From NCBI RefSeq assembly GCF_910596095.1, contig NC_056550.1, forward strand, positions 6,534,501 to 6,598,500: a stretch of DNA of 64,000 nt. The letters run 5' to 3'. Below are positions 29,901 through 41,504 of the stretch, one piece after another. The translations under genes were made by a program, and so were the position numbers. Numbering within the stretch: the first letter of the stretch is position 1; each line of letters begins with the position of its first letter. The notes under the pieces were generated by a model. That model was not told the DNA's origin. It ran no database searches and saw nothing but the letters and a program-made list of their open reading frames with translations. Source of the DNA: Thunnus maccoyii. Lineage: Eukaryota; Chordata; Actinopteri; Scombriformes; Scombridae.

Positions 29901-32551
29901 ACAAGTATGGGAGTGGAGGAGGAGATGCAGTCCTTGAGATTTAGTTTCATCCTGCGGCCCATTTATAATGACTCCATGCAGTTCCTCCACTGCAGCCTTC
30001 GCCTTTGTAACTCTGACTCCACAAGAGGGGAGCTCATGACAGAAGCCGTACAGAATGACTGTCAGGGTGGCTTACGTATCCCTCCACTCGTATCCAGGTC
30101 ACCCAGACATCAGGTACAGAAACAATTATTACACTGCGGCTACGTTTCACAAGACAAATGCAGTTCCAAGTATCCACCAACAACAACAATTTTAAAAAAT
30201 GGGTCCCTGTTTGTTAGTATCTCATGCACTGTTTGACAGTCGGTGGCAGTAATGTGCCAACAAAGGCAAGCAACAAGAAACTGCTAGCATGCTAACATGG
30301 ATGTAACCTTTTCTTGCAAAAATCAGCTCTGCAAATGTTTTATGAGGTAGAAAATACACTTAGCAGGTTATTTGGCCTCAAGGATACACACAATGTTTTG
30401 GTGAGAAACTCCACTGGCTACATTTAAAGCAACTTTGGTTAATACAGCAAAATGTTCGCTGTAATGGGTTACAGACTGAGGGGTAAGAAATCTATTGAAA
30501 AAAACAAAAAATGTGCTCAGCAGTGTGCAAAGGTTACAGAATTTGTGGTTGAAGGGCAAATTTGTGCAAACTTACCAGTAAACCTTTAATTTATCCTGTC
30601 CTCTGTCTTTAGATCATAATATGTGCTTTGTAACACTATCATGTATTATAGTACTGCAAGGTGGTAATAGCTTAACTAAAGTACAGGCCTACTCCTGTAT
30701 TCCCATCTCAGTGTGAGATCAGAAACCTGTCCAGGCCCATGGTGGTCACCCAGCGTATTAGTTCACTGGCACCCAAATCACTGAGGCCCCCCATGGGACA
30801 AAGAACCAAGAGACTGAGCGTGTCTCCACTGTCCAGTCCAAATCAAGAGCATAGCAGTGAGTATCATTTATTTCATCATTTTTCAGTGTTTAACCTACCA
30901 TCACAATCCCTCATGAACGCTGTCTCTAGGCTCTGTGGTGCAGACAGGACCAGTGATGGGAATTGTCTTTGCAGCCTTTGTGATGGGTGTTGGCTTGATG
31001 GGGGGGCTGTGGTGCATCTACAATTATACAGGTAATGAGATCAGCTTCCTTCTGTCACAGTAAAGTTAGGGTGTCAAATATATAATCATCTTAAAAATAC
31101 AAACTTGACAAATTAAAATATCATGACCATACCGATAAATATCTGTTTCACTACTGTTGATCACTGATTAATGTAACACAATAGTGACACTATTAACACT
31201 TTTTGATACTTATGAATCCTAATAACTTTGGTCATCCTTTAGTTTTCTATCTAGAGCCATCAGGTCAACATTTACATTTGTCAGATACTTTGGTTAATGA
31301 CCAAATGCTTGCAAAACTGTCATTCCCATCAACATTAGCTTTACTTTGTGTTTAGGGCTAATTAGCAAACGTTAGCAAGCTAACAGTCAAAACTAAGATG
31401 GAGAACGTGGTGAACATTATACCACGTTCTCCAACTTTTAACATATTAGCAGCATATTATAATATGCTGCTAATATTCAGCATATTAGCATTGCCATTTT
31501 GAGCATGTTAGCATGCTGATGTTAGCATTTAGCTCAAAGCATTGCTGTTCCATAGTACAACCTCACAGAGCCGCTAACGTGGCTGTTAACTTTTAGATTG
31601 GATTATTTACTATTTCTAAGAAAGAACTGTTTAGATATTTATAAAGTCAAATAATCTTACTAGTCACATAACATTTTAGTTTCAAAAGATAATATTGTTT
31701 TTTAGGATTTGGGGTATAATTGTGAAAACATTTCTTTGTTTTAAGCTAGGCTACAAATCATATTTTGGAGAGGTTGACAGTGACAAGACATGGAAGTAGA
31801 GTTTCTTACTTCTCTCAAAGACATCCTGTCCTTTTGAATTTTGAATTTCCTTATTTGAACAAGGGATAATGTACAAAGTAGATTAACCTTATATAAAACA
31901 AGGAGAGATGTAATGTACCAGGTTTTAGCAAATTGCTATTTTCCACCTGTAGTACCTGGGCAGGTAAATAAATAGAAAGAAAATTATACATTAAAAGAGA
32001 ACAAAATACCATGGTAGTCAATAAGAGTATACAAACATAATTATCCCCAAATCCCCGACCCTCAACCATTTTTTCTGAGCTGAGTTTAACAAAGTTCCTC
32101 AAGTGGGGAGGAGCAGCATTAAGAATGATCCTCAAGATTACGCAAACTTTGATACTGAGAGGATCAGGACACTTTCAGTTTGCAAGCACATAAATGAATT
32201 TGACTCACTCTCGGGGTGGACACCGCTCTAGTAAAAAATAATTACAAATTCCCAGAAGTGAATTCTGTGCCAGGAACATCCCTTTAATCAGAAAGTGTTG
32301 TTTCAACAGTAAATCCAAGGCAAAATACATGACAGGCAGAATGAAAATGTCACAGAAACCACCAGTTATGATCACAGATGATGATAGCCTTTTGTAGGCA
32401 CTATAATGTGATTATAAATATATATGTATTATTTGAAGGGGCACGCCCAGCATCACTTGGAGGAGAAGGTCATTTAACAGACCAGACTCATGGAGGCCAC
32501 AGCATCTGGAATCCACCTTCACCGTCTAATCAGTCCACCAGCTCGCTGTAG
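23922..32551 (+). CDS. tgfbr3l: Betaglycan/endoglin-family TGF-beta co-receptor, full length, 15 coding exons, 870 aa
   Basis: Exons: 23922-23991, 24358-24527, 25219-25356, 25641-25815, 26184-26355, 26521-26665, 27143-27335, 27538-27707, 28144-28299, 28992-29084, 29169-29414, 29589-30113, 30712-30856, 30930-31031, 32439-32551 (2613 nt, in frame). A signal peptide (about 1-24) precedes an orphan-like domain (about 28-385). The ZP domain (about 391-750) has betaglycan hallmarks: TLRDPTCQAQSNGSHF, ISCGTEG, FILRPIYNDSMQFLHCSLRLC. A 50-residue acidic-then-basic insert (about 624-675) interrupts ZP-C. The transmembrane segment (about 808-830, PVMGIVFAAFVMG) and the HSI...TSSL tail match betaglycan, and the C-terminus fits a class I PDZ ligand such as GIPC binds. 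Human betaglycan is 851 aa. The tgfbr3l name rests on neighbours (pkn1, lrrc8), because mammalian TGFBR3L is much shorter. A tgfbr3 paralogue is the alternative. The exon 10 donor (|GTGTGT) and the last acceptor are weak. Confidence 0.85.
26740..27060 (+). repeat. Dispersed repeat family C, copy 2 (tgfbr3l intron)
   Basis: It shares CAATAATGAATTGATCCTAC, CCAGCTGTTTTACTGAGCCT and TTAACACATCATTGG...GTAGAATTT with family C copy 1. Non-coding. Confidence 0.65.
27825..27960 (+). repeat. Fragment of a common teleost interspersed repeat
   Basis: The text TGCAGTGTGTAGAATTTAGT, CATCTAGCGG, then CAGAAATGGAATGTAATATT and ATGTTTTAATTAGTGTGTTC is a repeat I recognise from percomorph introns. It is truncated here at both ends. 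Confidence 0.6.
31250..31590 (-). repeat. Dispersed repeat family A, copy 2 (tgfbr3l last intron)
   Basis: An inverted copy of family A relative to 5683-6155: CAGATACTTTGGTTAATGACC, TTTACTTTGTGTTTAGGGCT, GCATGCTGATGTTAGCATTT, CTCACAGAGCC. It contains two hairpin-forming inverted repeats (31400-31432 and 31443-31476) that the other copies lack. Confidence 0.75.
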
Positions 32552-33240
32552 AGGTAAGACCTGATGAGGAAGGTCATTTAAGGAGGATGACTAAATGTGC
32601 TACTTATTCACCTGTTTCCACTTTGGGTGTACTCATGTTGATGTGCACTTTGGATTTCCGTTAAAATATCAGGGGGGTTTTATGTGACTGTTGATGCCAA
32701 AGAGAGCATTATGACTTTGGGTGTTTTGAGACTACTCTTTGTGCACCTATGTGAGGGAGAATATATCGTCAAAGACCTCTGACTGGATTTCAGACAAATT
32801 TGATATTTGTAATACTCACAATGCACACTTTAAGTTGAAGCTATAATTCTGATGCTATACTGTGGTTTTCTTTTTAACCTGTTTCTGTGTTGATGATAGT
32901 TTGTCGAATTAATCAGTTTCATCAATTTGGCCTCTTTTTAACTCTGACATTTGCCTTATGTTGCATCAAAATCTGTGAAAAAATGCGAAAAAGGTGATAG
33001 AGAGACATGTTATCAACACAAATCATTTACCATCATTTATATAACATACCTATATTTATGTGGCATAACTGTGTATTTGTTATTATAATGTTACTTATGT
33101 ATAAAATAATTTTATGTATTTTATGTATTTGTTTTAGTATTATGTATTAATTTTCCTTCCTCTTCAGCTTTAATATTTAGTTGCAAATTCTGCTGGTTCT
33201 TCCAGCAAAATGATTCAATAAAATACTTTAAAATACACTG
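32552..33240 (+). other. 3' UTR of tgfbr3l with poly(A) signal
   Basis: Sequence after the TAG stop at 32549-32551. AATAAA at 33217-33222 is the likely polyadenylation signal. A donor-like GAG|GTAAGA sits three bases after the stop (32554/32555), so a spliced 3' UTR is possible. Confidence 0.6.
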
Positions 33241-35200
33241 TAGCATACTACACAGACAAATTAATGTGAAGCTACTGTCATTTTTATCATTGTCAGTAAA
33301 TCATAAGTATCTGTCACTATCCCCTTTGTTCAATCTAAACACATGTTCATAGGCTTACAGAATAGAAGTGAACAGTTTACTCCAGCTGTTACTTAATCAT
33401 GAGTGAACCTATAATGTCAAAGCTGTGTATTTAAAATAAACTTTAGTGGCTAAAAGTACTGACAATTCCAGAAAATATGTCAGCATTAGGCGAGCACCTG
33501 CAGATTGTAACTCTGATATGCCAGATAGGTCTGAACAGTTTTATTCTTTTATCTCTTTCTCAGGATTTCCTCCTGCAAAATCTGAGAAAAGGAGAACTGG
33601 GACAGAAGTTCAAACAAGTTGTTTGTGAGAGAGCACAGCTGCCTGTGTGTGTACTGAGCCGTGTTTGTGCAGTTCAGTAGTGAGTGTCGCTCATCACTGT
33701 GCAGCCGAGATGCGAGAGGGCTGAAACCATGTGAATACAGTAGCACTCATCGCAGCATTGTGAAAAAATCAGATGTTTGATTCAAAGTGAAACATTGTTT
33801 GTTCAATGCTGCAAGCCATTCTACATCAAGTCATTTCAAAACTGACAGCAAATCATCACATGCAGATGCCTTTATCTGGACTCAACAGGATCTAAACTTG
33901 GTTGCAGTGACTCAAACAAAAACCACATCCTCCTCGCCTTTAGAAAAGGAGCACAAGGTCAAAGATGAATTGAAATTTTGTAACTGTGAATATCAGCTGG
34001 ATATCAAAACTACATCTTGTACTGTATGTGAATTCTTTTGTGTTCATGTGGCAAATAATTAAGATGTATTAAATGAGCTAAAATCCATTTTGACTTCCCT
34101 TTTTTCACTCTCAAATCACACGCAACCCAAATAAGAAAAGGAGGTCAATGTGTTGTGAGTAAGTCAAACATACAGTGCTGTAAAATGTGTTTATTTTTAT
34201 GTTTAAAGCAGTAATAATAGATTTTTGGGCCACTTGGGGGAAGTGGAGCACTGTAAATACAACAAAGTGGCAAACGTAATTTATCCAGCAGATACAGAGC
34301 AAAATTATTTAGAGTTGTGTTTCTGGCCACCTGATGAATGTAAGTCCAATATTCACTCTCCTTCTAGCTCTAGTTTGGTTTCTATCAACTTCTGAGGGAA
34401 ATAAATGCGCCGCTGTGTTTTGTCTGTGAGCAGGTTGTGTACTTTGGGTTTACCAAAGCGTTTTCTTTAAAAATAGCTGCCGGCTGCAGCTGGAGACTGC
34501 TGGTTGATGAGAGCGGTGAACCAAAGCAGTAAAGTTGTTGGCCACAAAACCTCTACATTGTGTGAAATGATGCTAAAACACTACATAGAGCTCAGGACTC
34601 TAAGGACAAGCGACCCTTTTTACATTACATGTAGTTATTCGATCCATTGTTGATAAAAAGATTTTGATTAGTGCGGCTTTAAATCAGAGTATCTTTAATT
34701 GTCTTGTAGAAACAGTACTGAACATTCACTTCTTTTTTAACTCTATTTTTAGAAAATATTTTAAACATAAACCTCCTATTACATGCAGATGTTGAAGTGC
34801 ATCATGTGAATGGATCATCATCAGTCATCTCTGTAGGGAGCAGATGCCCACTTCATTCACTAATGGGACAATCACACACACACATACACACACACACACA
34901 CGCATGCACAACTTTTGGAGGAAAGTAGTTTCAGAAAATTACACAATGTGATTGGATGATGTTACTCCAAGAACACTGTGGCCCAGCAGCACATCTTGGA
35001 AAAATAACCCCATTATTATTTGTGAATACGTTTTGGTGGTGAATTTCCTGAAAGATCATCATCATGTTTTAGAGGTCATAGGCAGTGTGTTTGGATGCTG
35101 CCTAAGTTCCTGCTTAACACACAAAACTAACAACAAGGCTTTTCAAACTAAAAAAAAAACACAAACCAAGAGGATGAAATAATGCTTTCTACACAAATCA
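33241..35200. other. Convergent spacer between tgfbr3l and the gfi1-like gene
   Basis: No gene is supported. It contains family B copy 4 (34205-34682, minus) and a short CA tract (34875-34902). Small open frames near 33446-33750 and 33787-34062 show no recognisable family or splice context. Confidence 0.65.
34205..34682 (-). repeat. Dispersed repeat family B, copy 4 (inverted)
   Basis: An inverted copy: GGCCACTTGGGGGAAGTGG (terminal block), TTTCTGGCCACCTGATGAAT, TCCAATATTCACTCTCCTTC, AACAGCCAGCAGTCTC-like blocks in reverse, ending ATTAGTGCGGCTTTAAA. The CTCF-like core is at 34230-34243 with one extra change. Confidence 0.75.
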
Positions 35201-35207
35201 ACTAACT

Positions 35208-35213
35208 TTTATT
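35208..35213 (-). terminator. Poly(A) signal of the gfi1-like gene
   Basis: TTTATT on the plus strand reads AATAAA on the minus strand, 105 nt past the stop codon of the zinc-finger gene. It is a good position for its polyadenylation signal. Confidence 0.7.
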
Positions 35214-35317
35214 GACATAAATCTTCCACTTTTAATGATGCATGTGAATGACTGAATGAGAATTATTTACAAGTGCCATTTCACCCAGTTTTGATATGAC
35301 TTCATCACTTCCTGGAC

Positions 35318-37656
35318 TCAGTTTTTAGCGTACATGTTTCCATAGACACACTGAGTCTCTTGGTGGCGCTGCAGGTCAAGCCTGTGCTGGAAGCTGTGCT
35401 GACAGCGGGGGCAGCTGAACGGCCTGAAGCTGTTGTGCTTTCGGCTGTGGGTAATGAGGTTGGAGCTTTGGCTAAATCCTTTACCGCACACCTTGCACAC
35501 GTGTGGTTTCTCACCTGAGGGGACACCAAAAGAGTGCAGAGTATGAGTGGGAGCATTTTCAAGAGTATAGTTCATTTCCTGTTGCAGTGCTCACTCACCT
35601 GTGTGTATGAAGGTGTGTTTCTTCATGTCTGACTTCTGGTGGAATCGTTTGCCGCAGTACTGGCACGGGTAAGGCCGCGTGTCTGAGTGGATGAGGAGGT
35701 GAGTGGACAGGGTGGACGAGCGCTTGAACACCTTTCCGCACACCTTGCAGCCAAAGCTACGCTCCTGGATGTGTAAGAACACATGCACACATGGTCAAAT
35801 AGCAGACAGAGTCATGTGTTTGCACTGAAAATGCTAAAGTTATTTCTCTTGTAAATATTTTCTCATTGTGCACTGTACCTTAGCTCTTGCTCTGAAACCA
35901 AAGGGCATACTGGGCATGTCTGTGACTGTGGATGATCTTGTCAATGGGACAGAGAGGGTGTTGTAAATATGAGGCAGCAGACCACCTCTTGATATTAAGA
36001 CTTCTGAAAGAGACTGAGGGAGACAGAGTGTCAGCAAGAGAAAAAGAGAAGGATGACATAACAGCAGAGATGGACTGATATAAATCAGCCGATTTTAGCT
36101 TATTATCGGTATATGTGTCAGCTGATAAGTAACAAAGACAACATATGTACATTTGAGGTTTTTTATGAACAGTGATACCATTACATAGTTTATCCACAAG
36201 TTTAGTTTTCAACAGTTTTTATTTTTACATAACTATTATTATATCACCTAAGATTACTATTTTTCAACACATTGTAGTCACAGTCCTTTAATAACTAGAT
36301 TTAAGGGATGTTAAGTGTTAAATGAATATTGGCTGATATGTAGTTATAGCGTTTTTAAAACAATCCAAATATCAATGTCAGTATCAGCCTCAGAAATCTG
36401 GTATGAATAAGGTTCTAGTGAAGAGAGAGGGGGCAGTTTAATTCATTTTATCTTTTAATTAAACCTGTAAGTCAGGTATTTGAGTGGAAACATTCTTGAA
36501 AAAAGGTTTTAGGCAAGGCATAGTGTCAATAGAAAGACATTTGCTTGAATAACATTAACAAAATCATAATCTGTGAAGATACATCACAAATATATATTTT
36601 TTACCAACCTGGTTATCTCAATTTTTGTTAAATGCATACAAATGAATGTAATAACTAGCAAATTTTTCTACCCATAAACAGCGATTTATTTTAGATTTCT
36701 TTGTTGTTCACAATATCCCCCCAGTTGCAAGAAAAATTGCAATCCTACTCCTTCTGTACAGCACAGACTGATCTCACAGATTTTATTTCACACAGTAAAC
36801 CACTGCTGCTTTCCTCTCTGACCTGTTGCCTTGCAAGTACTTTTATTCACACTTTCATTACAACGACTGATAAGAACAGAGAGCATAAGGGTCACATGGA
36901 AATCTCAAAATCCAGAGGCCTCCTACCTTTTCACAAAGCGGGCACTGGCTGACGGGGGATTTGAGGTCAGTGTGCGATGTGTGGTTGAGTAATATGAAGA
37001 CCAGTCTCTCCAGTTCCCTCTCTCTTTCAGATGCCTGGTATCTGTCTGTCGACCAAGGCGAGGCCTGTAGAGGAGCGTCTCTGTTCTCCACAGTGGCTTT
37101 TGTTAGAAAATGAAAGGATAAGGATGGTGGGAATGTCTTTAGTTTACGGAGAATTACTGAGTAATTTCTAGCTTTTTGTAGGATACTTGCTTGTTCTGAG
37201 TACACTAAGTGCACAAAACTGAATCCTGAACACTGTCTCAAATAATGCAGAGCCTCCTCTTGTAATCATCTTCCACTTTATGACAAAATCAGTGAGATCA
37301 ACAATATTCACCTTAATTAACAGTGTTGCCATCCAAAAACACATCCTGTATACTCTAAAAACTATTTCAGTGTCACAAAAACAAAGAAAGTGTTGGGTAC
37401 CTGAAGCCCAAGGATGATCTGTGGGGGCACTGTGAGACCGAACTGCCAAGCTATCCCACAGTGAGTGGGCTTCAGCCAGAAAGTCTTTGACTCCAAATGT
37501 GGCGGTCAAAGGCTGCACAGCATCTTCAGGCTCCGTCCTGCCCTGCGTAACAGGCTGGTCAGCATCTGTTTGGGACTTGGAGTGTTGTCTAAAGGAGTCC
37601 TTAGATTGGCCAAGCAGATGAGTCCTTTTAGACTTGACGAGGAACGATCGTGGCAT
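35318..37656 (-). CDS. Reduced Gfi1-family SNAG zinc-finger repressor, 5 coding exons, 307 aa
   Basis: Minus-strand exons in order: 37656-37401, 37096-36927, 36013-35879, 35764-35599, 35514-35318 (924 nt, in frame). It starts with [11 protein letters not shown], the SNAG motif that recruits LSD1/CoREST in GFI1. A diverged linker ends in CPLCEK (137-142), the C-x2-C half of finger 1. Exon 3 (aa 143-187) occupies the place of the finger 1 end plus finger 2, with 45 codons against about 46 in GFI1, yet has no cysteine and no finger pattern. Fingers 3-5 are intact (C193/C196/H209/H213; C221/C224/H237/H241; C249/C252/H265/H269), with helices [18 protein letters not shown] and SQSSNLITH as in GFI1, where fingers 3-5 read the AATC site. 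Finger 6 ends in Cys298 instead of His (C2HC). GFI1 is 422 aa and GFI1B 330 aa. It is probably a nuclear repressor. No known symbol is assigned. Confidence 0.9.
36065..36410. repeat. Degenerate interspersed repeat in gfi1-like intron
   Basis: Blocks such as ATAAATCAGCCGATTTTAGC, TTATCGGTATATGTGTCAGC, ATTGGCTGATATG and TCAGTATCAGCCTCAGAAAT repeat a GGCTGATA/TATCGG theme typical of an old DNA-transposon-derived fish repeat. Boundaries and class are uncertain. Confidence 0.45.
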
Positions 37657-40600
37657 GGCAGAAGGGTGACTGAGGGAGGTAAAAATGATGCAGAATAAAG
37701 ACCCACAGGAGACTGAAAAGTCAGATCTTTCATGTCACTTTTAGAGCTGCACACACTCAGATGTCGCGCACCTGTTGGTGCATGTTCAGTTACAATGCCA
37801 AAGCTTGAGGTTTCCTTAACAAATACAGCCTGCCACCTGCAAAAAGTGCCAGGGCTCTCACTGAGGATAACCCTGCTGTGATGTTGTCAGATAACTTCTA
37901 AACTGACACTGTACTACCACTTTTTATACCTCCATTTTAATGATAATACCCTCTATTTTGACATTTAGAATGACAGCAGAATGATTTTAAATTTAAGAAT
38001 TTGATGTTCAGATTACCAGAATTTAACAAGAGTATTTAAGTGCTCAATGTATCAAGTTGACTATGTTGTGAGTGGCTTCATATTTCTAGACACGAGATAT
38101 TTTACAAATAACTGCTTGAAACTGCTTTGAAAATAGGTTATTTTAACATTATTATCTTTCGGGAAAGCCCGAAAGAAAAAGTAAGAGACAACTCGAGAAA
38201 ATTACGGCTGACTAATATTGCGCAGCTTGTTTCATATTTTTTCCATAACCCTTCATGTAGATTTTTTTATCAGCCACTGTGATAAAGATCATTTATTTAG
38301 TAACCTCCTGATTACATAATTCTGTAAAATAATATCTTTCACTAGCTGACTGTTGCACAGAGGAAGTAGAAAAGTGCCAGTAGGTTGACTTTGTTATGTT
38401 GTTATGTAAGTACATGAGCTATTGAAACATAAATGATAATATATATGAGATATAACCTTGACACCATAACAATGAGATTCCAGCAGAATTGTTGATCTTA
38501 CCTCTGTATTGCGCAGTTGAAGGTTGAGGGAGTTTGTTGTGTCTTCACTGTTGGTAACGTCCTCTTTTCTCTTTGTAACACCCATCAACTGATGACACAA
38601 AGAGATTTGATTTGATTTTGAAAGGCTGCAGAGGATTGTGGGGCAGGAGGCATAAGAAGAAAAAAAACGCCAACAAAAGTCCATTGGAGTGATCTACAAA
38701 ATTACAAAATAATCAAAAAGTATTACTTTTAAAAAGAGTAACTTTGAGCATATCTTACTCTTTTCTATTACACTCTCGATTGTTGATGCCACATCTTGAC
38801 AAGCGTGTCTGTAATAACATGACACTATCTGTGTGTGAAAAGTTTGTTCGACTGCACATGAATGTGTAATCTTGTTTACTGTGACACCAATATGCTCACT
38901 GGATGGATTCCCCACTATTATGACTGTTACTGTGGGTGGACTCATAAATAGATTGAGCATCCTTTGGAAAGTTTGAATATCTCATCATTCTCATGTGAAC
39001 ATGTGAACCTTTAGCACTAAAATGCCCTTACCCTCCACTTCCACCTGTCTGTTCATGTGTATGTGGTCTTGTGGTACCCAGCCATCCCACACACTTCCAT
39101 CTGTGAGCAAGGGGAGATTTTTTTTTTTTTGTAATCACTGAATTACAGCCTAACTTACTAACCTTTTCCTCAGGAAGGAAGATCATCATTTAGATACCAT
39201 AACACTTTTCAGGTATCACAATAACAATCAATATACGCCCTAATAAATGATATACTAATGTTAACACAACATTTATATACATTTGTTAATTACTGTTGTT
39301 AATCTGTTATAAATTGTTAGAAATATCCATTACAAACTATGAATGCATAATCATATATGTGCTGAAAACATTTACATTTACTACACATTAACTTCCAAAT
39401 ATTTGCAAATATTGAGAAGTGTGAAGTATGCTATGATCTACCATGAGCAGAGTGTAAACTTGAACACTCAAGCCAAAAGAAAAAAGTGTTAAATCGTACA
39501 ATACCGTAAAGACCTACTGAGTCATCCTAGTTGTGTGACTTGTGAATACCACTTGCAAAGTTCCTGCTTCTTCTTCCTAACAAGACATGAAGCATCCTCC
39601 CCCTGAACACATTTACCACATTTACAGCATTAGCTGCAGCAAACTATTCTAGCCAGCATCTATCTGTCCAACAGAAAACAAGCCAATTCAAAGGTTCAAT
39701 TCATTCATCCATAAAAGCATGGAAATTACAGTGCTCCCATCCTAATCAACCAACACTGATTACTAAACTGCAGTAAAATAAATACCCATATGTAAACCAC
39801 TGTGTGCAGCATCTTGTTTGCATGGTGTTTTGCCTTATACTGCATTTTCAACACTGCAGGTTCACAAAACAATACAGAAAGAAAGCAGACAGGGACACTA
39901 AAACTGTCAACCAATAAGTAATATTTGACTTGGGTAATTTTGGATAGTTCAAAACTATTTACAGTTGGAATCACTCATTCTAGTGTGCTTTTAAATCTTT
40001 ACAAATGATCAGTAAATTATTTCTTAGATTAGGTCATTATTTGTAAATGATTTGTTAAATGGTCATCACAAATATAATTTATATCAGTAGTAAGTGTTTT
40101 AGCAGCCCCTAATCTATTTACAAATATATACTGTACCATTTTTAATTTTCATCACCAGTTACAAATGATCTATATATGTGTTATTGAAAAGTGCTCCTAA
40201 TATTTTGCCCTCCTCATGTATGTTAATGTGGTTGACTAAATATTAGAAACGCTATTAGAAACCACTACACCACCACCACCCAGTATGACTGCTATGATAA
40301 ACAGAAATATCCCCTTTTTGTCAACACATACTGAAAATGTATAAGCTTTGTAAAAGCAGAATTTATGGCAGAGCTTTTGTATTGGATAGCATTAGATTGC
40401 ACAGATGTTCCTAACACAGTGCTCAGTGGGTGTATACACAGTATGAATCAGACTCAAATCTACAGTTTCAATAAATAAACCAAACCGTTTGTGTCCTAAC
40501 GCCAAATTTGTGATCAGAACGGAATAAGTTAATTAGATATTATATTATATATTACATATATTATAAGATATTGTGTCCAACACCAGAAGAATTATAAACA
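37657..40600. other. Upstream region of the gfi1-like gene, no further gene seen
   Basis: The ATG exon probably begins at 37669 on the minus strand, after a CCTCCCTCAG acceptor, so a leader exon should lie further upstream, but I could not place it. Small minus-strand frames at 38394-38684 and 38694-38960 have no recognisable motif. The rest is AT-rich with no identifiable element. Confidence 0.5.
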
Positions 40601-40639
40601 TTTCATCCCAAAATAGAACCGGGAAAATAAAGAAATATA

Positions 40640-41290
40640 AAAACCAGAAAAAGAGATAAAGTCCAGCTGCACTGAACCCATCAGAAAACAAGACATCACC
40701 ACCATCTACAGCCTTCGCCAATCTCACAGCATCATCAGAGACCAATCACATCCAGCTCATCTCTTATTTGATGTACTGCCCTTAGGAAGAAGATACAGGT
40801 CTATCCAAGCAAGGACTACCAGAATGATGAACAGTTTTTTCCCACAAGTAGTCAGGCCGCTAAACAAAACTTTCCAGCCCACACCCCTCTGGTACCGTTC
40901 CGTCCTGTTTCAATCCATCTCCCACCCACTACTTCCCTACACAACCCCAGACAAGAACTCTGAACTCTGAATCATGTTAACACCACATGCATTACTTTGC
41001 ACCTGAAGAATTTGCACGGAAAATATTACTGATTACTGTGTGTGTAAATATGTGCTGACTATTTTTATGTTTATTTTATTCCTGATAACTATTTTATACA
41101 ATTTTATTGTGTAAATAAGTGTTGACTATCTATTTAATATCTATTTCATTCTTAGTATCTATTTTATTCTATTCTATTCTATTTGATTACATCTTTTATC
41201 TTATATTTTGCACTACGTGGCTCAGGGAGAAGCTCTGTTGTTTCGTTGTTTTATACAATGACAAATAAGATACTTGAACTTGGACTTGGA
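40640..41290 (+). mobile_element. LINE (non-LTR retrotransposon) 3' end remnant
   Basis: A frame around 40745-40865 reads the conserved fish LINE ORF2 tail, with LPLGRRYRSIQARTTRMMN and FFPQVVRPLN. It is followed by a 3' UTR-like stretch that ends in ATGACAAATAAGATACTTGA, a degraded version of the typical (A)-rich/short-repeat LINE terminus. A TATTCTATTC tract is included. It is 5'-truncated, as is usual for such insertions. The clade is not assigned. Confidence 0.6.
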
Positions 41291-41504
41291 AAACAACCAT
41301 AAAAAGTTACTCATACTTCAAGGCAGTTAACAAAAACAAGAACATTAACCAAAGCAGAACAAAGTGAACACATTAATCACTCAAATTGAAGACACAGATA
41401 AAAATAGAAACAAAAACCTTTTCAGAAATCAACAAAACTCACAGCTCACTGAATCATACACACACAATGCAAACCTATATCTGTTGTTAATTTTCTTTAT
41501 AACA

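Noticed and set aside
29504-29962. 152-codon minus-strand frame with Ser/Leu runs
   Set aside because: It is the antisense shadow of the acidic insert in tgfbr3l exon 12; the Ser runs mirror Glu/Asp codons.
29619-30236. A 205-codon open frame on plus
   Set aside because: It is the large ZP-C exon of tgfbr3l (29589-30113) read through its donor. Codons after 30113 are intron.
35879-36013. Frameshift or sequencing error as the cause of missing zinc fingers 1-2
   Set aside because: The other two frames of this exon contain stops and no C-x2-C/H-x3-H pattern, so a simple frame error does not restore the fingers. Exon-scale divergence is the better reading, though a mis-assembled exon cannot be excluded.
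38394-38960. Two minus-strand frames upstream of the gfi1-like gene as coding exons
   Set aside because: No family resemblance, and their splice contexts do not give a frame joining the SNAG exon, whose own ATG is in the canonical place.
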